Assembly: GCA_038250235.1 (NCBI GenBank)
Contig: JBBSCO010000002.1
Coordinates: 36,744-100,743 of the forward strand
Direction: 5' to 3'
From: JAAUTS01 sp038250235
GTDB lineage: Bacteria > Verrucomicrobiota > Verrucomicrobiia > Methylacidiphilales > JAAUTS01
Length of the DNA: 64,000 nucleotides
Within the stretch, counting starts at the first letter, position 1. Each line of letters begins with the position of its first letter. Positions 26,442 through 35,986 of the stretch are shown here, piece after piece. The position numbers were made by a program, and so were the translations under genes. The notes below the pieces were generated by a model, which had not been told where the DNA came from, ran no database searches, and worked only from the letters and a program-made list of their open reading frames with translations.

Positions 26442-27650
26442 ATGAAGAAAATCGTCGTCGCTTACTCTGGAGGTCTTGATACCTCCATCCTGCTCATCTG
26501 GCTCAAAGAAAAATACAACGCGGAAATCATCGCGTTCTGTGCCGACATCGGCCAGGAAGAGGAGTTGAAGGGTTTGGACAAAAAAGCGGTCCGCACCGGT
26601 GCTTCCAAATGTTACATTGACGATCTGACGGAAGAATTTGCCCGCGACTACATCTATCCGATGATTCGTGCCAATGCCCTCTACGAAAACCAGTATTTTC
26701 TTGGAACCAGCATCGCCCGGCCCCTGATTGCCAAAAGGCAGTTGGAGATTGCCCTGAAAGAAGGCGCGGATGCCGTGGCCCACGGAGCGACCGGGAAGGG
26801 CAATGACCAGGTTCGTTTTGAACTGACGTTTGCCGCCCTGGCCCCCCAGATCAAGGTGATTGCACCCTGGAGAACCTGGGATTTCAAAGGACGCGAAGAC
26901 CTGATCAACTATGCCAAGGAAAAAGGCATCGCTGTTCCTGTAACGGCCAAGAAACCCTACTCCATGGATCGCAACCTTCTCCACATCAGTTTCGAAAGCG
27001 GAATTCTGGAAGATCCCTGGGCTGAGCCTCCGGCGGACATGTTCAAGCTGTCTGTCTCCCCGGAAAAAGCTCCGGACAAGGCGGAGTATGTCGAACTCGA
27101 ATTTGAAAAAGGTGACTGTTTCGCCGTCAACGGCAAACGACTTACCCCGGCTGGTGTCATGCGGGCTTTGAATAAATTGGGCGGCAAACACGGCATCGGA
27201 CGTGTCGATCTGGTTGAAAACCGATTTGTTGGTATGAAATCACGCGGTGTCTATGAAACTCCAGGTGGTGCCATCCTGCACTATGCCCATCGCCAGATTG
27301 AAACCCTGACCTTGGATCGGGAAGTCATGCACCTGCGTGACGGTCTGATCCCGAAATATTCCGAACTGGTTTACAACGGATTCTGGTTCGCCCCGGAACG
27401 CGAGTTCCTCCAGGCTGCCATTGACCACAGTCAGCAAAACGTCAGCGGAACCGTGAGGTTGAAGCTCTACAAAGGAAACATCATTACGGCCGGCCGCAAG
27501 AGCCTATTGTCGCTCTACGATCCGAAGGTAGCCACCATGGAAGCCGATGCAGGCGCCTATAATCAGGGAGATGCCACCGGTTTCATCAACCTGAATGCGC
27601 TGCGCTTGAAGGCCCGCCACCGGGTCGAGTCGCGTAAAAAGAAGAAGTAA
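26442..27650 (+). CDS. argG: Argininosuccinate synthase
   Basis: Joins citrulline and aspartate with ATP, the step after argF. The ATP pyrophosphatase loop VVAYSGGLDTS sits at residues 4-14. Further landmarks are HGATGKGNDQVRFEL, APWRTWDFKGREDLI and the C-terminal tetramer part. The start at 26442 (MKKIVVAYSGG) is preferred over a TTG three codons upstream. There is no Shine-Dalgarno motif. It stands 60 bases behind dxs and away from the argBDF operon. A short AAGAAG-TAAT-CTTCTT hairpin spans the stop codon region and might aid termination. argH is not in the window. Confidence 0.95.
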   Translation: MKKIVVAYSGGLDTSILLIWLKEKYNAEIIAFCADIGQEEELKGLDKKAVRTGASKCYIDDLTEEFARDYIYPMIRANALYENQYFLGTSIARPLIAKRQLEIALKEGADAVAHGATGKGNDQVRFELTFAALAPQIKVIAPWRTWDFKGREDLINYAKEKGIAVPVTAKKPYSMDRNLLHISFESGILEDPWAEPPADMFKLSVSPEKAPDKAEYVELEFEKGDCFAVNGKRLTPAGVMRALNKLGGKHGIGRVDLVENRFVGMKSRGVYETPGGAILHYAHRQIETLTLDREVMHLRDGLIPKYSELVYNGFWFAPEREFLQAAIDHSQQNVSGTVRLKLYKGNIITAGRKSLLSLYDPKVATMEADAGAYNQGDATGFINLNALRLKARHRVESRKKKK

Positions 27651-27722
27651 TCTTCTTTTCAGGGAAGCATCCTGCGTTGCGGATACTCGCCGCAGCGGGG
27701 GTAACCCTGGTTATTTCAAAAA

Positions 27723-28322
27723 TCAGGGGGCAGGCCTGAGTCCGGCGATAGCTTCCATGATTTTATCGCCAATGACCTGATAATCTTTTGACGGAGAGAA
27801 ATACATCGGGCGCCCGAAAACGATTTCGACGGGTTTGAACCATTTGATTTTGCCGTCACGAGGCCATGTTTCCCGAACTCCAAACAGGTGCACGGGAACA
27901 ACGGGCGCCTGTGTTTTATTTACCACCAGTCCCACGCCCGGCATGGCCGGCAGCAGTTCCTGTGTGTAGGAACGGGAGCCTTCTGGAAAGAGAACCACCG
28001 GGTTCCCTGCGCGGATGATCTGGATGATTTTTTTCAGTCCGACCATATCCGGCTTTTCCTGATCCACGGGGATGGCCTGGATACTGGGCAGCAGGATGGA
28101 CATGATCTTGGAACCGAAAAGGGTTTTGCGGGCCAGAAAATAAGTATCGAGGGAAATCTGGGCTCCGATGATCGGTGGATCGTAAAAGCTGACATGGTTG
28201 GAGGCGATGATGAATCCGGTTCCTTCCGGTGGCAGATGTTCCAGTCCGGAAACCCTGACGTCATAGAAGAGATCAAAGTAGCTCTTTGTTGTATTCCGGA
28301 CGAATTGATACCAAAGGCTCAC
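27723..28322 (-). CDS. plsC: 1-acyl-sn-glycerol-3-phosphate acyltransferase
   Basis: Makes phosphatidic acid from lysophosphatidic acid. The catalytic NHVSFYDPP (H-x4-D) and the glycerol-phosphate motif FPEGSRSY are both present, and 199 residues is normal. The start is GTG at 28322 (MSLWYQF). It is the last gene of the minus-strand unit hisC-tyrA-aroA-cmk-plsC, 41 bases after cmk. The cmk-plsC pairing is also known from other phyla. It converges with argG. Confidence 0.9.
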   Translation of the reverse strand: MSLWYQFVRNTTKSYFDLFYDVRVSGLEHLPPEGTGFIIASNHVSFYDPPIIGAQISLDTYFLARKTLFGSKIMSILLPSIQAIPVDQEKPDMVGLKKIIQIIRAGNPVVLFPEGSRSYTQELLPAMPGVGLVVNKTQAPVVPVHLFGVRETWPRDGKIKWFKPVEIVFGRPMYFSPSKDYQVIGDKIMEAIAGLRPAP

Positions 28323-28363
28323 GGGAAAGGATGAAGTTAGAAGACAGAATGCAGGAGTGAAAA

Positions 28364-29020
28364 TCAGGGGAGGGAAGCCGGGTGGATGCCCCGTTCCAAG
28401 AGGAGGCTGTGGAGCCGGGAGGCAATGCTTTCCGCATCGTCATGGGTTGCATCGACCAGCATGGCGTCGGCCGCTTTGATCAGGGGGGCCACGGTTCGGT
28501 TACGGTCCAAGTGATCCCGCTTGGAGACCGTATCTGCCTGGCCCTGCAATTGGCGGCGCTGGCTGCGGATATCAGGATCGGCATCGAGAAAAAATTTGTG
28601 AGGGGTGTCCGTGAAGACAACCGTTCCGATGTCACGTCCTTCCATAACCAGAGGGTGGTCGTTGCGTAATTTACGTTGTTCGATGACCAGGAATTCGCGA
28701 AGTTCTGGAATGGAGGCGATTTTCGATACGGTATGGTTGACCTCATCGCTGCGGATATGGGGAGTGGGGTCGATTCCATCCACGCGGAGGCTGAGTTGCT
28801 TCCAGGAAACGGGGCATTCGAATTTGACCTGTTGGATCAGATTTTTTACGTCTTCCCGGGAGGTAGGATCAATTTTTTTATCAAGGGCAAGCCAGGCGTA
28901 AGTGCGATACATCGCACCTGTATCGACATAGACAAAGTTCAGTTTCTGGGCAATAAGTCTGGCGACGGTGCTTTTTCCGGAAGCAGCGGGACCATCAATG
29001 GCGATTACGGGATGGAGCAT
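28364..29020 (-). CDS. cmk: Cytidylate kinase
   Basis: Phosphorylates CMP and dCMP. The P-loop IAIDGPAASGKST is at the N-terminus, followed by YVDTGAMYR and the MEGRDIGTVVF, DPDIRSQRR and RDHLDRNR segments of the family. The start at 29020 (MLHPVIAIDG) gives 218 residues and the usual short N-terminus. A TTG at 29050 that overlaps the aroA stop (TTGA) would add ten residues and would mirror the argB/argD junction, so it remains possible. It is part of the hisC-tyrA-aroA-cmk unit. Confidence 0.93.
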   Translation of the reverse strand: MLHPVIAIDGPAASGKSTVARLIAQKLNFVYVDTGAMYRTYAWLALDKKIDPTSREDVKNLIQQVKFECPVSWKQLSLRVDGIDPTPHIRSDEVNHTVSKIASIPELREFLVIEQRKLRNDHPLVMEGRDIGTVVFTDTPHKFFLDADPDIRSQRRQLQGQADTVSKRDHLDRNRTVAPLIKAADAMLVDATHDDAESIASRLHSLLLERGIHPASLP

Positions 29021-29046
29021 AAGGGGAAATGAGTGCAGGACGGGGT

Positions 29047-30417
29047 TCAACCGGGTTGAGACGCCCTTTCCTTGTTTTTATTCCTGGAACCAAAGGGCCA
29101 TTTGAAACTGAAACGTCCGGACAAATCCGCATCGAGTACTTCCTGCAGGTCTTTTTCGAAGGTCGGATAGGAGGTTGCGATGCAGGCCGTGTTTTCAATG
29201 AGGGAGGAGCCTTCGGCAAAGAGGGCAAGGATGGAGAAGGCCATGGCGATACGGTGATCGCCCAGGCTGTTGACTTTGGCACCGTGCAGGCGGGCACGTC
29301 CCTGAATGATGAGACCGTCTTCGGTTTCTTCCACCGGCACGCCGAAGGCCCGCAGGTTGAGGGCCAGGGCAGCGAGGCGGTCGGATTCCTTGACGCGAAG
29401 TTCCTGGGCGTCCTTGATGATGGTGGTGCCTTCGGCCAGGGCACCTGCCACGGCGATGATAGGCAATTCATCGATGACGTTGGGAATTTCATCACCGGCG
29501 ATGGTGGTGCCCCTTAGGCGACTGCCTTCTTCGATGATGAGGGTGCCTCTGGGTTCGACGCCGGCATCCTCGACGTGTTCTTTGATCTGGGCACCCATAC
29601 GCATGAGGACGTTGAGAAGTCCGGTGCGGGTTGGGTTGAGACCGACATTCGGCAAGGTAACCCGGGCACCGGGCATTGCGGCGGCGGCCACCAGCCAGAA
29701 GGCGGCGGAGGAAAAATCCCCGGGCACTTCCAGATCGCGGGCCTGGAGGCGGTTGCCCCCGTAAAGCTCGATTTTATTTTTTGAGGTGCTGATGCTGGCT
29801 CGGAAATATTCAAGCATCCGTTCGGTGTGGTCACGGCAGACGATGGGTTGTTCAACGCAGGTTTTCCCTTCGCTCTGAAGGCCTGCCAGGAGAATGCAGG
29901 ATTTCAACTGGGCACTTGCCACGGGCATCTTGTAGTTGAGAGGTTTGAGTTTGGCTCCGTGAACAACGATGGGGGGGCGCTGGTCTTTGCCCTCGCAGTC
30001 AATCGTGGCACCCATGAGCTGGAGCGGATCGACAATACGTTTCATCGGCCGACGGGCCAGCGATTCGTCACCGAAGAGTCGTGTGGCGAAGCCGGGTTGT
30101 CCGGCGAGGATGCCGGAGAGCAGTCGGATGGTTGTGCCGGAGTTACCACAGTCTATGGGTTCCAGAGCGGGAGAAAGTTTTCCTCCACGGCCTTTCAGGA
30201 TGAAAGAGGTTTGGCTGATGCGGTCGATTTCCACACCCAGAGCCTGCATGGCGGTGAGGCTGGCCAGGCAATCCTCACTTGGCAGAAAGCCGTTCACGCG
30301 GAGTTCCCCTTCGGTCAATCCGCCAATCATGGCGGAGCGGTGGGAAATGCTCTTGTCTCCGGGAACACGGATGGAGGCCCGCAGACGGCGGATGGGACGG
30401 ACTTTGAGGGATGCCAT
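29047..30417 (-). CDS. aroA: 3-phosphoshikimate 1-carboxyvinyltransferase (EPSP synthase)
   Basis: Sixth step of the shikimate pathway, 456 residues. Landmarks are GDKSISHRSAMIGGL near the N-terminus, NSGTTIRLLSGILAG, GDFSSAAFWL in the middle, KESDRLAAL, and DHRIAMAFSILAL near the end. The residue after NSGT-T-IR and the loop residues look like a class with alanine at the glyphosate-sensitive glycine (LLSGILAG), but class calls need an alignment. It follows tyrA by 18 bases and overlaps or abuts cmk. Confidence 0.94.
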   Translation of the reverse strand: MASLKVRPIRRLRASIRVPGDKSISHRSAMIGGLTEGELRVNGFLPSEDCLASLTAMQALGVEIDRISQTSFILKGRGGKLSPALEPIDCGNSGTTIRLLSGILAGQPGFATRLFGDESLARRPMKRIVDPLQLMGATIDCEGKDQRPPIVVHGAKLKPLNYKMPVASAQLKSCILLAGLQSEGKTCVEQPIVCRDHTERMLEYFRASISTSKNKIELYGGNRLQARDLEVPGDFSSAAFWLVAAAAMPGARVTLPNVGLNPTRTGLLNVLMRMGAQIKEHVEDAGVEPRGTLIIEEGSRLRGTTIAGDEIPNVIDELPIIAVAGALAEGTTIIKDAQELRVKESDRLAALALNLRAFGVPVEETEDGLIIQGRARLHGAKVNSLGDHRIAMAFSILALFAEGSSLIENTACIATSYPTFEKDLQEVLDADLSGRFSFKWPFGSRNKNKERASQPG

Positions 30418-30435
30418 AAAAGGTGAGATCTGAAA

Positions 30436-31296
30436 TTAAGTGAGAATTTTCCTCTTCTGGCAAGCTTTTGCCAAAAGGGATTCCAAGGCGACGGAATCCC
30501 CGGAACGGAGAATATCCCGCGCGATTTCGGCTGTATCGAGGAATTTATCCAGGCTGTCTGCCACGGCGTGGCGGTTGCTGAGAAGGATTTCACGCCAGAG
30601 AAGGGGTGAGCCACTGGCGATACGTGTACTGTCGCGGAAGCCCGGCCCGGCCAAGGGCATGCTTTGGTCATCGACCGAGGCAACCAAGAGAGCTGCCACG
30701 AGATGGGGTAAATGGCTGATGTCAGAAATCAGGTGGTCGTGGAGGGCGGGGGCGAGGGTGACCGTGCGGCTGCCCATTGCCTGCCAGAAAGGAGTAAGCT
30801 TTTCCAGCAGGGATGCGGGGGTGTTTTCGTCCGGGGTGAGGATGGTGACGGAGCGCTGGAACAAATCGGCGCGGGCGGCGGCTAGTCCGGCTTGTTCACT
30901 CCCGGCCATGGGATGGCTGCCGATCCAGCGCTGTGAGCCCAAAATGGGCTGGAGGGCTTCATGGACACATTTTTTGACACTGCCTACATCCGTGACGATG
31001 GCCTGGGAATCGAGTGCCGGAGCAAAGGATCTGGCGAGGCCAGCCATGACTTCGATAGGTGTCGTCAGGATGACAAGATCGCAGCCTTCAACTGTTTCTG
31101 TGAGGGACAGACTGATTTTGTCGGCAAAGCCGCTTTCCTTGACTGCCCGAAGGGCTTCTTCACGACGACCCCAGACAGAGATCGTTGTTGACGGTGCAAT
31201 TTCTTTCACTGCCATGCCAATGGATCCCCCCAAAAGTCCGGGTCCAAGGATGGCGAGGTGTTTGAAATCAAAGGACTTTGGCTGGATCGAGGACAT
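30436..31296 (-). CDS. tyrA: Prephenate dehydrogenase (or arogenate dehydrogenase)
   Basis: NAD(P)-dependent step to tyrosine. An N-terminal Rossmann fold opens with ILGPGLLGGSIG. IGSHPMAGSEQAGL and HDHLISDISHLPHL are the substrate-site segments of the TyrA family. At 286 residues it lacks an ACT or chorismate-mutase domain. The cofactor and prephenate versus arogenate choice cannot be decided by reading. It overlaps the hisC end by 29 bases. Confidence 0.9.
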   Translation of the reverse strand: MSSIQPKSFDFKHLAILGPGLLGGSIGMAVKEIAPSTTISVWGRREEALRAVKESGFADKISLSLTETVEGCDLVILTTPIEVMAGLARSFAPALDSQAIVTDVGSVKKCVHEALQPILGSQRWIGSHPMAGSEQAGLAAARADLFQRSVTILTPDENTPASLLEKLTPFWQAMGSRTVTLAPALHDHLISDISHLPHLVAALLVASVDDQSMPLAGPGFRDSTRIASGSPLLWREILLSNRHAVADSLDKFLDTAEIARDILRSGDSVALESLLAKACQKRKILT

Positions 31297-32377
31297 TCAG
31301 AAATTCCCGTTCAAATTTGATCATTTCTGCCGGGGTGCCGATCGAGATGCGGACCCATGAAGGTAATCCATAACTGGTCATGGAGCGGATAATGACACCC
31401 TTTTTCAAAAGTTTTTTGAAAACAGCATCGGCATCGCCGACTTCCACCATGACAAAATTGGCTTCGGAGGGTAGGTGGCGGAGTCCGTGGGCTTTAAAAA
31501 AATTCTGCAATTTGTCCCGGCCCTCGATTGAAAGTTGGCGGGTACTGTCCATGTGTTCCTTATCAGCCAGACCGGCGAGGGCTCCGGCCTGGGCCAGGGC
31601 ATTGATGTTGAAAGGCTGGCGGCAGCGTTGGAGGATTTCGATGATTTCCTCCGAGGCAAAGCCGTAACCGATACGCAGGCCGGCCAAACCCTGAATTTTT
31701 GAAAAGGTTCGCAGGGCCACAATATTTTTTCCGGACTTGATCCAGTCCACGGTGGGTGGTGGATTTTCAAGAAACTCGTAATAAGCCTCGTCAAAAACAA
31801 CCAGGGCGGTGGAGGGCACCCGGTCGATGAAGTTTTCCAGTTCCTGGTTGGAAATGCGTGTGCCGGTGGGATTGTTGGGATTGGCGATGAAGACCAGGCG
31901 GGTGTCCGGGCGGATGGCGGAGAGCAAGGCTTCCAGGTTGACTTGAAAATCAGTGTCAGGCACTTCAATGAAGCGGACGTCGAAGAGTTCGGCCATGAGT
32001 TTATAGACCGCGAAAGAGTAGCGGCTTGAGACCACACTGGTTTCACCGGGTCGGGTGAAGGCATGGTAAAGCAGTTCAATCAGTTCGTTGGAGCCGTTGC
32101 CCAGAATGACCTGTTGTTTGCTTATTCCGAATTTTTGGGAAACGGCTTCACGGAGATGGAAGGAGCCGCCATCGGGGTAGATATGGGTTTTTGCGGCAGC
32201 CTCGACCATGGCCTGCAGGGCTTTGGGGGAGGGACCAAGAGGATTCTCGTTCGAGGCGAGTTTGATGATATCGGATGGGTTCAGGCCCATTTCACGTGCG
32301 ACATCGTCGATGGGTTTTCCCGGTTCGTAGGGAACCAGTTGGCGTAGGTTCTTGTTGGCTAAATTCCATGCGGACAT
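31268..32377 (-). CDS. hisC: Histidinol-phosphate aminotransferase
   Basis: PLP-dependent aminotransferase for histidine synthesis. In this type of gene cluster it may also transaminate prephenate or aromatic keto acids. The start chosen is 32377 (MSAWNLANKNLRQLVPYEPG), giving 369 residues; the frame stays open 43 codons upstream without protein character. LASNENPLGPSPKA opens the fold, NPNNPTGT and FDEAYYEF bind the cofactor, and the Schiff-base lysine is in TFSKIQGLAGLRIGY. It is the first gene of the hisC-tyrA-aroA-cmk-plsC unit, the known mixed-function aromatic supraoperon type. Confidence 0.93.
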   Translation of the reverse strand: MSAWNLANKNLRQLVPYEPGKPIDDVAREMGLNPSDIIKLASNENPLGPSPKALQAMVEAAAKTHIYPDGGSFHLREAVSQKFGISKQQVILGNGSNELIELLYHAFTRPGETSVVSSRYSFAVYKLMAELFDVRFIEVPDTDFQVNLEALLSAIRPDTRLVFIANPNNPTGTRISNQELENFIDRVPSTALVVFDEAYYEFLENPPPTVDWIKSGKNIVALRTFSKIQGLAGLRIGYGFASEEIIEILQRCRQPFNINALAQAGALAGLADKEHMDSTRQLSIEGRDKLQNFFKAHGLRHLPSEANFVMVEVGDADAVFKKLLKKGVIIRSMTSYGLPSWVRISIGTPAEMIKFEREFLNVLDPAKVL

Positions 32378-32462
32378 AAAATTAAATGGTGCGATAAGGC
32401 ATTGAGCTTGTCGATGCGATTTGTACACTCTAAACAAGGATCGTGTCCGTTCCTGAATCCTT

Positions 32463-32927
32463 ATGAGTAAGATCAAAAAATACAGGCAAGGCGAAATTAT
32501 TTTCAACCAAATGTCCTCCTGTGACGGGGTTTACATCATCGCCAACGGACTGGTTTCCATTTCGACCGAACACCAGGGGAAGAGGTTGGAGTTGGCCGTC
32601 CTTGGAAAAGGAAGCATGTTTGGTGAGATGGCAGTGATTGATCTTCAAACGCGGAGTGCGTCTGCCATGGCCCTTCAGGCCACGGAAATCGTTCAGGTGG
32701 ATGCGTGCGAGTTCCAGGCCAATCTCCACACCCTGCCGCTATGGTCCCAGCTTTTGATCCAGATGCTGGTGCGTCGTCTGCGTGCGGCGGATGAGCAACT
32801 GATGAAACTGCAGGGTCTGGACGGGACTGTTCCGGCACCGTTGTATCCGGTCGATGAAGAGGAGTCCATCATCGTGCAGACCAAGGATCTAGATGCGGAA
32901 CAGATTGCCAGGGATTTCAAAGAGTAG
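32463..32927 (+). CDS. Cyclic-nucleotide-binding-domain protein without DNA-binding domain
   Basis: 154 residues: one CRP-type beta-roll domain from about residue 5 to 110 (KYRQGEIIFNQ, VYIIANGLVSI, GKGSMFGEMAVIDLQTRSASAMA). The phosphate-cassette position reads GEMAVIDLQTRSAS, so the Arg is present. A helix follows (LLIQMLVRRLRAADEQLMKL), then an acidic tail, and no helix-turn-helix. It is therefore not a CRP-like transcription factor but a stand-alone sensor or adaptor. It is divergent from hisC, and the UDG-like gene starts 28 bases later. Ligand and partner are unknown. Confidence 0.8.
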   Translation: MSKIKKYRQGEIIFNQMSSCDGVYIIANGLVSISTEHQGKRLELAVLGKGSMFGEMAVIDLQTRSASAMALQATEIVQVDACEFQANLHTLPLWSQLLIQMLVRRLRAADEQLMKLQGLDGTVPAPLYPVDEEESIIVQTKDLDAEQIARDFKE

Positions 32928-32955
32928 GAAGGAACGGGTGTTCCGTCGTTGATCC

Positions 32956-33570
32956 ATGTCATCCCTTCAAGAAGTTGCCAGGCACGTCAAAGAGCTTCAT
33001 GCCTGTAATCGGTGCCCCAGAATGCATAAGCCGGTGGTTTCGGGTCCCCCTGTGCTCAGTCCGATATTTCTTGTTGGTCAGGCACCCGGAATCAAAGAAC
33101 CCCTGATGGGAAGACCTTTCGCCTGGACAGCCGGCAAAACCATGTTCCGCTGGTTCCAAGAAAGCTGGCAGGTGGATGAAGCCACGTTCCGGCGGAAGGT
33201 TTACATGGCGGCAGTTTGCCGTTGTTATCCCGGGAAAAATCCCAAGGGCGGAGACCGTGTTCCGGATGAGGATGAAATCCAGCAATGTTCTACTTGGATG
33301 GAGGCGGAGTTCCGTCTGCTTAAACCCCGGTTGATTCTGGCTGTGGGAAAGCTGGCCATCAATCAGTTCATGGTCTGCGGAAAGCTGGAGGGGGTTGTCG
33401 GCAAACTCGTTCCTTTGGAACGCTTCGGGCATCGTTTTGACATGATAGCGTTGCCCCATCCTTCGGGGGCATCCACCTGGCACCGTATGGAGCCGGGTAA
33501 AACATTGCTCCGGCAGGGGCTGGGGTTGATCCGCAGGCATGAAGCGTTCTCCTCGGCTTTCGGAAGTTAG
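32956..33570 (+). CDS. Uracil-DNA glycosylase superfamily protein with Fe-S cysteines
   Basis: 204 residues, probably a family 4/5-like base-excision glycosylase. Motif A reads GQAPGIKEPLMGRPF and motif B reads LPHPSGASTWHR. Cysteines that could bind 4Fe-4S are CNRC near residue 16 and CRCYPG near residue 90, with another Cys at CSTW. The catalytic-loop acid usually found after GEAPG/GLAPG is not obvious here (GQAPGIKE), so the exact subfamily and activity are uncertain. The gene lies behind the cyclic-nucleotide-binding gene and may share its transcript. Confidence 0.75.
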   Translation: MSSLQEVARHVKELHACNRCPRMHKPVVSGPPVLSPIFLVGQAPGIKEPLMGRPFAWTAGKTMFRWFQESWQVDEATFRRKVYMAAVCRCYPGKNPKGGDRVPDEDEIQQCSTWMEAEFRLLKPRLILAVGKLAINQFMVCGKLEGVVGKLVPLERFGHRFDMIALPHPSGASTWHRMEPGKTLLRQGLGLIRRHEAFSSAFGS

Positions 33571-33647
33571 ATTTCCCGTTTCTGCTTTCCTTAAGCCTTC
33601 TTGTTATTTTTAGTGTCCACCTTCTACTTTAAGTCTATATACACAAA

Positions 33648-34370
33648 ATGTCATCGATCCTTCCTGAACTGATCATCGTCATGCCTGTCTACAATGAGCA
33701 GGCTTCAGTCCGCAAGGTGGTGATGGAATGGTTTCAGGAAATAGAAAACTGGACGGAAAATTTTGTTTTTCTGGCGATCGATGATGGTTCCACGGACGAT
33801 TCCTTGAACGTGCTGAAGAGGCTGCAGACGCAACTGGGGCCCAGAATAGAAATTCTTTCCAGGGAAAACCGTGGCCATGGCCAAAGCTGTCTGCAGGGAT
33901 ACCGGGAAGCCCTTTCCCGCACGATCCCATGGATTATGCAGATCGATTCGGATGGTCAATGTGACCCGCAGTTTTTTTTCCGGATGTGGCGGATGCGGAA
34001 CGGGTGCGACATCATCTACGGGCGCAGGGCTTCGAGGGATGACGGTTGGAGACGTGTGGTGGCCAGCCATGTTCTGCGTATGACCCTGCTTCTGACCTGC
34101 GGGGTTTATTGCGTGGACGCCAATGTGCCTTACCGCCTTATGCGGTCCAAATCATTGGAAAAGCATGTCAAACGCATCCCTCCGGACTTCTCCCTGGCCA
34201 ATGTAGCGCTTTCCGTCCTGTTGAGGAAGGATCCGGATATCTCCGAGGGTAAAGTCAGAATCCATTTTCGCGAACGCTACGGCGGCGAGCCCAGTGTTGC
34301 TTTGGGCAAGTTTGGCGGGAAAGCCACCGAATTGATCCGGCAGCTTTGGTCGCTCCCGGATCCGTCATGA
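33648..34370 (+). CDS. Family 2 glycosyltransferase (polyprenyl-phosphate sugar synthase-like)
   Basis: 240 residues, GT-A fold. It starts ELIIVMPVYNEQASVRKVV, has AIDDGSTDDS for the nucleotide-sugar and QIDSDGQCDP as the metal-binding D-x-D region. The shape resembles dolichol/polyprenyl-phosphate mannose or glucose synthases, without the C-terminal membrane helices. It could charge the polyprenyl carrier used by the GT-C proteins of the cluster that starts here. It sits 10 bases before a broken GT-C-like gene. The donor sugar is unknown. Confidence 0.8.
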   Translation: MSSILPELIIVMPVYNEQASVRKVVMEWFQEIENWTENFVFLAIDDGSTDDSLNVLKRLQTQLGPRIEILSRENRGHGQSCLQGYREALSRTIPWIMQIDSDGQCDPQFFFRMWRMRNGCDIIYGRRASRDDGWRRVVASHVLRMTLLLTCGVYCVDANVPYRLMRSKSLEKHVKRIPPDFSLANVALSVLLRKDPDISEGKVRIHFRERYGGEPSVALGKFGGKATELIRQLWSLPDPS

Positions 34371-34380
34371 AAGGCTGCTT

Positions 34381-35950
34381 ATGGATTTCCTGAATACTCC
34401 GGGTCAGGTTCCAGCAGCAGATTCCGACTGGCTTTCACGTCTGGGTGACAGAAAGACGGTATTGCTCATCGTTCTTTCAGCTGTCTTGTATCTCTCTTCA
34501 ATCATCTTTACTCGACTCATGTGTTATTTAATGATGAGGCCTACGAATTGATGATTGCGGAGGGTGTGCCGCTTGATCGTTTTTACTTTATGGGTCCGGC
34601 TTCGGCTTACCCGAAAGGGGCGGTTGCACCGATTGAAATGGGGCCTTTGTACATCAACCGCTTTTTGTTCTGGTTGTTCGGGGATTTTTTCACGGAAAGA
34701 GATGATTTCCTTATCCCGATACACATTTTTTACGCAATGACCCTGGCCTTGTCCTGTGCGGCCTATTTTTACGCGCTCAGAAGCAGTGTCTCCAGAGAGT
34801 GGGCCGCCATTGGATCTCTGATGCTGGCATCCTCGTATATGACGCTGCTTTTCAACCAGTTTGTCAGCCGCAATGTGATGACGATTCTGTGGGGATGTCT
34901 TCTGATGATTTATATCCCCAGGCTTTTGCATACATCCCAAAAAAACATGGGACAGAACTTGCGGACGGCTCTTATGTGTTCCTTTCTGGCCCTGGCTGGT
35001 GCCTGGACGTTCACAACCTATTTACTGGCGACAACAGCAATCTGGGCCGGCCTGGGCCTGACTTGGTTGCGCTTCAACCGCAAACCGAGCAATCTGGGTT
35101 GGATGGTATTCTCAGGAGGGGCATTCGCACTGACCCTGCTGACATTTTACCATACTGACACTTTCTCCGTGCATGACATTCTTTTTCGCGGAACGTATGT
35201 CGTTGAGAGTGGATCGAACTATGCCCATCATGTTCTTCTGACTTTTTTGGCTCCTGTGTATTACGCGACATCAGGTACTTTCTTCACGGAGGATGTGTAT
35301 CATCTGGTTGGGCACCAGACTCTGGCGCTTCCTTTGGGGCTGTGTTATTTTATTGGCCTCTGCGCTGCCTTATTGAGCCGCCGCCCGGCACTATTTCTGG
35401 CTGCTGTGACATGGATTTTTGCCGTGTTCCTTTGTGCTCTGGGCGGGCCCAATCCGAAATACCTCTACACTTTTTTCCCCTGATTCTGTTAATCGCACTG
35501 TTTGGTGTCTTTGTTTTGTGGGTTTTTCTTGGGAAGTTGTTGGGGCCGATCAAGTCTTACGTGTTGGTGGGGCTACTTCTTTTGTCCGCAGTAGCCATGG
35601 ATTTTTGGTATGTGTGGGCCTGGGAAAACTCCAAGGACATGGATGCGCTCAATTTACATACAAAAAAGAGGGCGCTCCGTGCCGTAACGATTGCAGAATC
35701 CGGGGCCCAGACGTACCTGCATTTTGGTTCGGGGTATGATATTCTGAACTGGTATCTTTGGCCCAAGGAAACCGGTGGCAAGGTCAGGTGTTCTCCGGTC
35801 GTTTATGGTTTTCCGGAACTCTTTAGCCAATACCCTCCCAGTGCAGGTGCTCTCCTGTTGATTGATTATCCTGTCGAGCACATCCCCAGGGATCTCAATG
35901 GATGGGTGCCGCCGTTTCAGGTCAAAGTGGTTGTTATGGATTTAGAGTAA
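34381..35950 (+). pseudogene. GT-C-like polytopic membrane protein, broken by two frameshifts
   Basis: An ATG at 34381 opens a frame (MDFLNTPGQV) that reaches a membrane helix and ends at 34558. The body continues in a second frame from about 34515 to 35483 (FNDEAYELMIAEG to KYLYTFFP). The C-terminus is in a third frame from about 35470 to 35950 (FFPLILLIALFG to VVVMDLE). Joined, the parts give about 523 residues, collinear with the intact protein at 44088-45680: shared NDEA-EL, NQF-x2-RN-x3-ILW, AL-GP-x-KYL-x-FFP, LLxDYPV and LNGW. Each shift equals one missing base, the second at a C4 run. It is either a decayed paralogue or carries assembly errors. Confidence 0.8.
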
Positions 35951-35986
35951 TGGTCGGCCTGCTGCTTCAACAGAAAAGTTTTGCGG

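Noticed and set aside
35342..35520. Independent start of a small protein at 35342
   Set aside because: The first 30 residues are out of frame with the membrane protein homology; real similarity begins only after the frameshift near 35470.
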